DNA of 64,000 nucleotides. Origin: Rhizobium sp. SSA_523 (GTDB taxonomy: Bacteria > Pseudomonadota > Alphaproteobacteria > Rhizobiales > Rhizobiaceae). The number at the start of each line of letters is the position of its first letter. The stretch's first letter is position 1. Positions 57,365-64,000 of the stretch are shown in pieces. The position numbers and the translations under genes are program-made. The stretch is from NCBI RefSeq assembly GCF_030435705.1, contig NZ_CP129382.1:2451501-2515500 (forward strand), in the 5' to 3' direction. The notes under the pieces were generated by a model that was not told the origin of the DNA, did no database searches, and was given only the letters and a program-made list of their open reading frames with translations.

Positions 57365-59458
57365 ATGACTGTCCAATCCGAAATCAAACCAGCCCTGGTC
57401 GAATGGAAGGGACTGCATGGACTGCCGCAATTCGACCAGGTGACGGACGAAGATTTCGCCGCCGCCTTCGATGCCGCCCTGTCCCGCCACGACATGGAAA
57501 TCGACGGGATTGCCGACAATGCGGAGCCGGAAAGCTTTGCCAATACGGTGACGGCCCTGGAGATTGCCGGGGATGAGCTATCTCGGGTCTCGGCGCTGTT
57601 CTGGAACCGCGCAGGCGCGCATACCAATGATGTCATCCAGGCGCTGGAGCGGGAGGTGGCGCCAAAAATGTCGCGTCACTATTCCCGGATCGCCATGAAC
57701 GAAAAGCTGTTCCGGCGTCTCGACGCGCTTTGGGAGGGACGGGAAAAACTCGATCTGACGCTGGAGGAGACCCGTGTTCTGGAGCGGCACTGGAAGGGCT
57801 TCGTGCGCGCCGGTGCCAAACTGTCGCGCACCCAACAGGAGCGACTGGCCGCCATCAACGAAAGACTGGCGGGGCTTGGCGCGCAATTCGGCCAGAATGT
57901 TCTGGGCGATGAAAAGGCCTGGTCGCTGATCCTGCAATCTGCCGAGGATCTGGAAGGCCTGCCGGCTTTCCTGCGCGATGCTATGGCAGGCGCTGCGCGC
58001 GAACGCGGGGCACCGGAAGACTCTTTCGCCGTTACCCTGTCCCGCTCCATCATCGAGCCCTTCCTCACTTTCTCCAGTCGCCGCGATCTGCGGGAGAAGG
58101 CCTTTGCCGCCTGGGTCAAGCGGGGTGAGAACGGCAAAGAGCGCGACAATATCGCGATCGTCCGCGAGATCCTCGCGCTGCGCGCCGAAAAGGCCTCGCT
58201 TCTCGGCTATGCCGATTTCGCCAGCTACAAGCTGGATGATACGATGGCCAAGACACCGGCCAATGTGAATTCGCTGCTGATGAAAGTCTGGGCCAAGGCG
58301 CGGGCGAAGGCCAAGGAGGAAGAGGCCGATCTCAGCGGGCTGATGGCGGAAGACGGGCTGAACGGACCGGTTCAGCCCTGGGACTGGCGCTATTATGCCG
58401 AAAAGCAGCGCGAGCGCATGTTCGATTTTTCCGAATCGGAACTGAAGCCCTATCTGCAGCTCGAAAACATCCTGCAGGCCTGTTTCGATGTTGCAAACCG
58501 GCTCTTCGACGTCACCATCACCGAGGTGAAGGGTATAAAGGCCTATCATCCCGATGTTCGGGTCTTCGAGGTCCGGGAGGCCGATGGTCGGTTGAAGGCC
58601 ATGTTCCTCGGCGATTATTTCGCACGATCCTCCAAGCGCTCGGGCGCATGGATGAGCTCCTTCCAGAGCCAGCACAAGCTGCCCCTGAAAAACGGCGCCG
58701 AAGGCGAATTGCCGATCATCTACAATGTCTGCAATTTCGCCAAGCCCGCAGAAGGCAAGCCGGCTTTGCTCTCGCTGGATGATGCCCGCACGCTGTTCCA
58801 CGAATTCGGCCATGGCCTTCACGGCATTCTGTCCGATGTCACCTATCCCTCCGTGTCCGGCACCGGCGTCTCGCGCGATTTCGTCGAATTGCCGTCACAG
58901 CTTTACGAGCACTGGTTGACGGTACCGGAGATCCTGACCCGTTATGCCGTTCATTACGAGACCGGTGAGCCGATGCCGAAGGCGTTGCTCGACAAGGTTC
59001 TCGCGGCCCGCACCTTCAATGCAGGGTTCAACACGGTGGAGTTCACCTCCTCCGCTCTGGTCGACATGGCGTTCCACACACGGGCGGGCGTGGAGGATCC
59101 CATGGCCGTGCAGGCGCAGGTGCTCGATGAGATCGGCATGCCCTCCTCGATCGTGATGCGCCATGCCACGCCGCATTTCCAGCACATCTTCTCCGGCGAT
59201 GGCTATTCGGCCGGATACTATTCCTACATGTGGTCGGAAGTGCTGGATGCCGATGCCTTCTCCGCCTTTGAGGAGACCGGCAATCCTTTCGATCCGGTCA
59301 TGGCCCGCAAGTTGAAGAACAACATCTATGCGGTCGGCGGATCGATCGATCCGGAAGAGACCTACAAGGCCTTTCGCGGCAAGCTGCCCGATCCGGATGC
59401 CATGCTGAAGAAGAAGGGGCTTTCGATGGTGGCGGAGCTCTCCGGCGGCGACGCCTGA
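57365..59458 (+). CDS. M3 family metallopeptidase, oligopeptidase A/Dcp type
   Basis: Cytoplasmic zinc oligopeptidase of 697 residues. The HExxH motif is FHEFGHGLHGIL, with His479 as the first zinc ligand, and the third ligand region is GVSRDFVELPSQLYEHW. N-terminal helical clamps (PQFDQVTDEDFAAAFDAALSRHD) and the C-terminal SYMWSEVLDADAFSAFEETGNPFDP match OpdA/Dcp. Such enzymes degrade short peptides, including signal peptides. I chose MTVQSEI; the upstream frame lacks a good ribosome site. Single gene. Confidence 0.93.
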   Translation: MTVQSEIKPALVEWKGLHGLPQFDQVTDEDFAAAFDAALSRHDMEIDGIADNAEPESFANTVTALEIAGDELSRVSALFWNRAGAHTNDVIQALEREVAPKMSRHYSRIAMNEKLFRRLDALWEGREKLDLTLEETRVLERHWKGFVRAGAKLSRTQQERLAAINERLAGLGAQFGQNVLGDEKAWSLILQSAEDLEGLPAFLRDAMAGAARERGAPEDSFAVTLSRSIIEPFLTFSSRRDLREKAFAAWVKRGENGKERDNIAIVREILALRAEKASLLGYADFASYKLDDTMAKTPANVNSLLMKVWAKARAKAKEEEADLSGLMAEDGLNGPVQPWDWRYYAEKQRERMFDFSESELKPYLQLENILQACFDVANRLFDVTITEVKGIKAYHPDVRVFEVREADGRLKAMFLGDYFARSSKRSGAWMSSFQSQHKLPLKNGAEGELPIIYNVCNFAKPAEGKPALLSLDDARTLFHEFGHGLHGILSDVTYPSVSGTGVSRDFVELPSQLYEHWLTVPEILTRYAVHYETGEPMPKALLDKVLAARTFNAGFNTVEFTSSALVDMAFHTRAGVEDPMAVQAQVLDEIGMPSSIVMRHATPHFQHIFSGDGYSAGYYSYMWSEVLDADAFSAFEETGNPFDPVMARKLKNNIYAVGGSIDPEETYKAFRGKLPDPDAMLKKKGLSMVAELSGGDA

Positions 59459-59542
59459 TCAGCGGTCGCTTTATCAGCCATGGCGACCATTTGGGTTGCG
59501 AATGAAAGCCATCAGCATTTGTGGCGGGCGAATCGGGTGACT

Positions 59543-59577
59543 GTCGCATAAATTTCATGCGACTCCGCTTTAAGCGG
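59543..59577 (+). promoter_or_regulatory. Two adjacent palindromes upstream of the ABC-2 exporter operon
   Basis: Palindrome one (59543-59563) pairs GTCGCAT with ATGCGAC around an AT-rich centre, 9 of 10 pairs matching. Palindrome two (59565-59577) is the fully symmetrical CCGCTTTAAGCGG. They lie one base apart, 24 bases before the ATPase start. They look like operators or a leader double hairpin. Confidence 0.5.
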
Positions 59578-59600
59578 TGACCACGTCAGGATCGCCCGCC

Positions 59601-60602
59601 ATGACTTCCATCATATCCGCAGCTTCCGTGTCGAAGACATTCCGGCAGCGCGTCGCGCAGCCGGGTCTTGCCGGCGCCATCCGGAGCTTCGTCTCCCCCG
59701 TCACGCGGCCTGTCCGGGCGGTCGAGGACATTTCCTTCGATATCGCCGCAGGTGAGGCGGTCGGCTATCTCGGCCCGAATGGCGCCGGCAAATCCACCAT
59801 GATCAAGATGCTGACAGGCATCCTGGCGCCCACCTCCGGCAGGGTTACCGTGCTGGGACGCCATCCGCAGGCGGACCGGGTGGCGAATGCGCGTAATATC
59901 GGCGTCGTCTTCGGCCAGCGCACGCAGCTTTGGTGGGAACTGCCGCTGTTTGAAAGCTTCGAGCTGCATCGGCGCATGTATCGCGTGCCGGATTTGGCCT
60001 TTTCAAAAAATTGCGCGGATTTGACCGAGATGATGGGGCTTGCCTCCTTCCTGGAGCGGCCGGTGCGGCACCTGAGCCTCGGCCAGCGGATGCGCGCCGA
60101 AATCGCCATGGCGCTGATGCATGATCCGAAAATCCTCTTCCTGGACGAGCCGACCATCGGCCTCGACGTGGTGGCGAAGGATGTGGTGCGTAAGTTCCTC
60201 GCGCGCATCAACCGCGAGCGCGGCACGACGATCATTCTCACCACCCATGACCTGCAGGATATCGAGGAGATCTGCCCGCGCCTGATCATGGTGGATGAAG
60301 GCAGGCTGCTCTTCGACGGCCCCGTGTCGGCACTGCGCACCCGCTTCGGCGCGCGCCGCAAGCTGACCGTGGAATTTGTAGGCGAGCCGGGGATGGTTCA
60401 TCTTCCCGGAGCGGAACCGGCCGGCGGAGAGGGAAATCTGCGCATGTTTCTGCTTGCCGATGACGACAGGTCGCTGGTGGAACTGCTGGCGGCGCTCCAG
60501 ACCGATGTCGGCCTGCGCGACGTGCGCCTGCACGAGCCGGGCATAGAGGAGATCATCCGCACCCATTACCAGGCCAGGGGACTGGCGGGGAGAGCCGCGT
60601 GA
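59601..60602 (+). CDS. ABC-2 exporter ATP-binding protein
   Basis: ATPase of 333 residues, in the group of uncharacterised ABC-2 exporters (COG4586-like). Walker A GPNGAGKS at 58-65, Q-loop VFGQRTQLWWELPLFES (the double-W after the glutamine is a group mark), signature LSLGQRMRAEIAMALM, Walker B ILFLDEPTIGLDVV, switch His in ILTTHDLQDIEEI, and a C-terminal domain of about 90 residues. I chose MTSIISAAS. Two permease genes follow in the same transcript; the first overlaps its stop by four bases. Confidence 0.92.
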   Translation: MTSIISAASVSKTFRQRVAQPGLAGAIRSFVSPVTRPVRAVEDISFDIAAGEAVGYLGPNGAGKSTMIKMLTGILAPTSGRVTVLGRHPQADRVANARNIGVVFGQRTQLWWELPLFESFELHRRMYRVPDLAFSKNCADLTEMMGLASFLERPVRHLSLGQRMRAEIAMALMHDPKILFLDEPTIGLDVVAKDVVRKFLARINRERGTTIILTTHDLQDIEEICPRLIMVDEGRLLFDGPVSALRTRFGARRKLTVEFVGEPGMVHLPGAEPAGGEGNLRMFLLADDDRSLVELLAALQTDVGLRDVRLHEPGIEEIIRTHYQARGLAGRAA

Positions 60603-61417
60603 GCGCCTTTTACGCCCTGATCCGGGCCGCCTTTCGCCGGGAGCTGGAGCACAGGTCGCGCGCCATTGCCCGCGTCTTCGGCACGCTTGTCGATATCCTC
60701 GCCCGCATCTCCATCTGGCAGGCCGTCTTTGCCGGACATGCCAGCATGAATGGCAGTATGAATGGCAGCATGAGCGGCATCAGCCTTGGCCAGATGATCA
60801 CCTATGCGCTGATCGGCGGCACCATCCTGTCCAGCTGGGATGCCACGATGATCGTCCGGGATGTCGGAGGAACCATCCGCACCGGGGCAATCGGCTCGAG
60901 CCTGCTGCGCCCCATGGCCTATCCGGTCATGCTGCTGGCCGAACAGCTGGGCACGCGCCTCTTCGACTGGCTGATGACCTCCTTGCCGGTGATCGTGATC
61001 ATGGGCCTGATCTACGGCATCGAGCCCCCGGCAAGCGCCGGACATGCGCTGCTGTTTCTCGGCTTCGTCCTCGTCTCCCTCGCTGTCATGATGCTGTTCG
61101 GCATCCTCATCGGCCTTTTCTCCTTCTGGGTCTTCGACGCTCACTCGCTGGAATGGTTCATGCGCGGCCTGCTCGGTGTCTTCTCCGGCGGGCTGGTGCC
61201 GATCTGGTTCTTTCCCAAGGGACTGGCGGAGGTGGCGCATGTGCTGCCTTTCGCCTGGATCACCTATCATCCGATGACGGTCTATCTCGGCGAGCGCGAT
61301 CTCGCCTCGTCAGCGCTCTATTTGCTGGCCGGTGGTGCCTGGGCCGCGGTTCTGGCCCTGGCCGTTTCCTTAGTCTGGTCGCGCGCCTGCGGCCAGGTCG
61401 TGGTGCAGGGAGGCTGA
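60599..61417 (+). CDS. ABC-2 type permease, first subunit
   Basis: Membrane subunit of 272 residues with about six helices (near 20-45, 60-80, 112-135, 140-170, 178-205 and 238-262). It starts with GTG inside the end of the ATPase gene (GTGA overlap). Met/Gly/Ser-rich short repeats (HASMNGSMNGSMSGISLGQ) form a loop near residues 42-62. It resembles the COG4587-type partner of the exporter group; substrate unknown. Confidence 0.85.
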   Translation: MSAFYALIRAAFRRELEHRSRAIARVFGTLVDILARISIWQAVFAGHASMNGSMNGSMSGISLGQMITYALIGGTILSSWDATMIVRDVGGTIRTGAIGSSLLRPMAYPVMLLAEQLGTRLFDWLMTSLPVIVIMGLIYGIEPPASAGHALLFLGFVLVSLAVMMLFGILIGLFSFWVFDAHSLEWFMRGLLGVFSGGLVPIWFFPKGLAEVAHVLPFAWITYHPMTVYLGERDLASSALYLLAGGAWAAVLALAVSLVWSRACGQVVVQGG

Positions 61418-61419
61418 GC

Positions 61420-62220
61420 ATGCGGGAAACCCTGTCCCTGCTTCTCTACCTGGTTCGGCTGCGGGTGCGCACGCGGCTTCAATTCCGCGCCAGCCTGATG
61501 ATCGCCTGGGTGGCGCAGGCCTTCGGCTATGCCGGCGTCTTCACGCAGATCTGGCTGATCCTCACCCGTTTCGAGACTATCGGCGGCTGGACCTGGCCGC
61601 AAATGGCGCTGCTGCTCGGCTTCCACACGCTGGGCTATGCGCTCGGCGCCTGCTTCACGCTGGTTCAGCTCAGGCGCATGGAGGAAATTGTCCTCGGCGG
61701 CGAATTCGATACGCTCTTGGTCAGGCCGCTGAACCCCTGGGCCTATCTCGTCTTTTCCGGCTTCAACATCGAATATGGCGGCCATATCCTTCTGGGTGCG
61801 GGATTGATCGCCTGGGCGCTGCCGCAGCTTGCGATCGACTGGGGCCCCGCCCACGGTCTCTTCCTGATCCTCGGCCTCGTCAGCGCTGCCCTGATCACCG
61901 CCTCGCTCATCACCATGCTCGGCGCCTGCGCCATGCTGCTGGGCCGGGCGCGCTATCTGTTCGGCATCTATTTCGACTTCTGGGAATTGTCGCGCTATCC
62001 CGCCAGCATATTTGCGGCGCCCTTCCAGCTGGCGCTGCTCTCGATCATTCCGCTCGGCTACATGGCCTATGTGCCCGTCTCGGTGCTGCTCGACCGCAGC
62101 ATTCCCTATCTGGGAGGCGGCGCGGCGGCCGCAGCCCTTGCAGCCGGCCCGCTCTCGGTCGTCGCGGCCGCGATCTTCTGGCGTTTTTGCCTCGACCGAT
62201 ACCAAGGCGGTGGCGGATGA
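61420..62220 (+). CDS. ABC-2 type permease, second subunit
   Basis: Membrane subunit of 266 residues with six predicted helices (FRASLMIAWVAQAFGYAGVFTQIWLIL, MALLLGFHTLGYALGACFTLVQL, and four later ones). RRMEEIVLGGEFDTLLVRPLNPW is typical of the COG3694-type ABC-2 partner. It starts two bases after the stop of the first permease gene and ends 136 bases before typA. The three genes make a complete exporter of unknown substrate; some relatives elsewhere are labelled viologen exporters. Confidence 0.85.
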   Translation: MRETLSLLLYLVRLRVRTRLQFRASLMIAWVAQAFGYAGVFTQIWLILTRFETIGGWTWPQMALLLGFHTLGYALGACFTLVQLRRMEEIVLGGEFDTLLVRPLNPWAYLVFSGFNIEYGGHILLGAGLIAWALPQLAIDWGPAHGLFLILGLVSAALITASLITMLGACAMLLGRARYLFGIYFDFWELSRYPASIFAAPFQLALLSIIPLGYMAYVPVSVLLDRSIPYLGGGAAAAALAAGPLSVVAAAIFWRFCLDRYQGGGG

Positions 62221-62264
62221 GGCATAGATTCCGTCCTGCTTTAACCCTGCGTTCAGCCGCCCCC

Positions 62265-62315
62265 TTTCGCAAATGCGAAAAACAGGCTATGAGCGCGCCA
62301 AATGAAAATTGGCGC
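62265..62315 (+). promoter_or_regulatory. Paired inverted repeats in the typA promoter/leader
   Basis: Repeat one: TTTCGCA-AA-TGCGAAA at 62265-62280. Repeat two: GCGCCAA (62295-62301) and TTGGCGC (62309-62315) around a 7-base loop. A weak promoter-like TTTCGC-N17-TATGAG (62265-62293) overlaps the first. The second would be a hairpin in the leader, 41 bases before the ATG. Confidence 0.45.
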
Positions 62316-62356
62316 TTAGAGCTCCCTGCGTGCGCCACAGCCCCAGAGAAACCAAT

Positions 62357-64000
62357 ATGGCACTTCGCAACATCGCGATCATCGCGCACGTTGACCATGG
62401 GAAAACGACCCTTGTCGACGAACTTCTGAAGCAGTCCGGCTCCTTCCGCGACAACCAGCGCGTCGCCGAACGCGTGATGGACAGCAACGACCTGGAAAAG
62501 GAACGCGGCATCACCATTCTCGCCAAGGCGACCTCGGTGGAATGGAAGGGGACCCGCATCAACATCGTCGACACGCCGGGCCACGCCGATTTCGGCGGCG
62601 AAGTCGAGCGCATCCTGTCGATGGTGGACGGCGCGATCGTCCTGGTCGACAGCTCCGAAGGCCCGATGCCGCAGACCAAGTTCGTCGTCTCCAAGGCGCT
62701 GAAGGTCGGCCTTCGCCCGATCGTCGCGATCAACAAGATCGACCGCCCGGACGGCCGCCACGAGGAAGTCATCAACGAAGTCTTCGACCTCTTCGCCAAT
62801 CTCGACGCTACTGATGAACAGCTCGACTTCCCGATCCTCTACGGCTCCGGCCGCGATGGCTGGATGAACTACAATCCCGAAGGTCCGAAGGAAGATGGGC
62901 TGGCGCCTCTGCTCGATCTCGTGCTGAAGCACGTTCCGGAGCCGACCGTCGAAGAAGGCCCGTTCCGCATGATCGGCACGATCCTCGAAGCCAACCCCTT
63001 CCTCGGCCGTATCATCACCGGCCGCATCGCCTCCGGCTCGATCAAGCCGAACCAGGCGGTCAAGGTTCTCGGCCAGGATGGCAAGATCATCGAAAACGGC
63101 CGCATCTCGAAGATTCTCGCTTTCCGCGGCATCGAGCGCACAGCCATCGATGAAGCCCATGCCGGCGATATCGTGGCGATCGCCGGCCTCTCCAAGGGTA
63201 CTGTCGCCGACACGTTCTGCGATCCCACCGTTACCGAGGCGATGACCGCACAGCCGATCGATCCTCCGACGGTCACCATGTCCTTCATCGTCAATGACAG
63301 CCCGCTGGCCGGGACCGAAGGCGACAAGGTCACGAGCCGTGTCATCCGCGACCGTCTCTTCAAGGAAGCGGAAGGCAATGTCGCGCTGAAGATCGAAGAA
63401 GCGGAAGGCAAGGATTCCTTCTTCGTCTCCGGTCGTGGCGAACTTCAGCTGGCTGTCCTGATCGAGACCATGCGCCGTGAGGGCTTCGAGCTGGCCGTAT
63501 CGCGCCCGCGCGTCGTCATGCACAAGGATGAAAACGATCAGCTGATGGAGCCGATCGAGGAAGTCGTCGTTGACGTTGACGAGGAGCATTCCGGCGTCGT
63601 GGTGCAGAAGATGTCCGAGCGCAAGGCCGAGATGACGGAACTGCGTCCCTCCGGCGGCAATCGCGTTCGCCTGAAGTTCCTGGCGCCGACACGCGGCCTG
63701 ATCGGCTATCAGTCCGAGCTTCTGACCGATACGCGCGGTACGGCCATCATGAACAGGCTGTTCCACGATTATCAGCCCTATAAGGGTCCGATCGGCGGCC
63801 GCACCAATGGCGTACTCCTGTCCAACGGCTCCGGCGAAGCCGTTGCCTACGCCATGTTCAACCTGGAAGATCGTGGCCCGATGATCATCGAGCCCGGCGA
63901 AAAGGTCTATCAGGGCATGATCATCGGCATTCACTCCCGCGACAACGACCTTGAAGTGAACGTGTTGAAGGGCAAGCAGCTGACGAATATTCGCGCCGCC
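62357..64000 (+). CDS. typA: Translational GTPase TypA/BipA, 3' end beyond the window
   Basis: Ribosome-associated GTPase linked to 50S assembly and cold or stress growth. The first 548 codons are in the window; the family has about 605-610, so the last 60 or so are missing. G1 AHVDHGKTTLVDELL, the switch region ERGITILAKATSVEW, G3 DTPGHADFGGEVERIL, G4 NKIDRPDGR, then domain II, the EF-G-like domain (GRGELQLAVLIETMRREGFELAVSRPRVV) and the TypA-specific C-terminal part are intact. The start codon is preceded by the leader with two inverted repeats. Confidence 0.95.
   Translation, partial: MALRNIAIIAHVDHGKTTLVDELLKQSGSFRDNQRVAERVMDSNDLEKERGITILAKATSVEWKGTRINIVDTPGHADFGGEVERILSMVDGAIVLVDSSEGPMPQTKFVVSKALKVGLRPIVAINKIDRPDGRHEEVINEVFDLFANLDATDEQLDFPILYGSGRDGWMNYNPEGPKEDGLAPLLDLVLKHVPEPTVEEGPFRMIGTILEANPFLGRIITGRIASGSIKPNQAVKVLGQDGKIIENGRISKILAFRGIERTAIDEAHAGDIVAIAGLSKGTVADTFCDPTVTEAMTAQPIDPPTVTMSFIVNDSPLAGTEGDKVTSRVIRDRLFKEAEGNVALKIEEAEGKDSFFVSGRGELQLAVLIETMRREGFELAVSRPRVVMHKDENDQLMEPIEEVVVDVDEEHSGVVVQKMSERKAEMTELRPSGGNRVRLKFLAPTRGLIGYQSELLTDTRGTAIMNRLFHDYQPYKGPIGGRTNGVLLSNGSGEAVAYAMFNLEDRGPMIIEPGEKVYQGMIIGIHSRDNDLEVNVLKGKQLTNIRAA

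Noticed and set aside
62045..63934. Minus-strand open frame opposite typA
   Set aside because: It is antisense to the strongly recognised TypA GTPase and has no family features.

Overview
The window is a gene-dense chromosomal segment with high GC and rhizobial codon use. Its gene content and order point to an alphaproteobacterium of the Rhizobiales, most likely Rhizobiaceae: priA beside atpHAGDC, an mdh-sucCDAB...lpdA block, sdhCDAB, hemC-hemD-Mic60-like-hemY, tsaD-gpsA-YciI-EVE, an Omp19-type lipoprotein and an IalB-type secreted protein. I see no rRNA, tRNA, CRISPR array, integrase, transposase or phage gene, and almost every gene is an intact housekeeping or common accessory gene.

Layout. 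0.4-5.4 kb: F1 ATP synthase operon atpHAGDC, minus strand. 5.7-8.3 kb: a small membrane protein and priA. 8.3-8.7 kb: an intergenic stretch with a long palindromic element. 8.7-13.6 kb: a stand-alone AAA ATPase, a lipid acyltransferase, xerC, a TraB/GumN-type protein and cytochrome b561. 13.7-24.7 kb: one tightly packed minus-strand run mdh-sucC-sucD-sucA-sucB, then MAPEG, LysE and SDR genes, then lpdA. 24.8-31.3 kb: zapE, the Omp19-like lipoprotein and sdhCDA-(GT25)-sdhB; a glycosyltransferase gene sits inside the succinate dehydrogenase operon. 31.5-35.8 kb: a secreted Gly/His-rich protein, a methyltransferase, EVE, YciI, gpsA and tsaD. 35.9-41.8 kb: plus-strand heme cluster hemC-hemD-Mic60-like-hemY-TerB. 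41.9-49.1 kb: GNAT, Bax inhibitor-1, the divergent ybbAP-like exporter and tesA-like esterase, an RNA phosphodiesterase, pterin dehydratase and YkvA. 49.4-56.9 kb: IalB, rlmN, tenA, LysE, SDR, argG, an MFS pump and MarR. 57.3-64 kb: M3 peptidase, a three-gene ABC-2 exporter, and typA, cut by the window end.

Functionally most of the window serves aerobic energy metabolism: the TCA enzymes 2-oxoglutarate dehydrogenase, succinyl-CoA synthetase, succinate dehydrogenase and malate dehydrogenase, the ATP synthase F1 head, and heme synthesis for the cytochromes.

No clearly new multi-gene system is evident. The observations most worth a second look are the GT25 gene translationally interlocked with sdhB, the long palindrome upstream of priA, paired palindromes upstream of the ABC-2 exporter and of typA, a palindrome at the MarR/MFS operon, the accessory genes between sucB and lpdA, and fast-evolving in-frame repeats in the heme-cluster membrane proteins.
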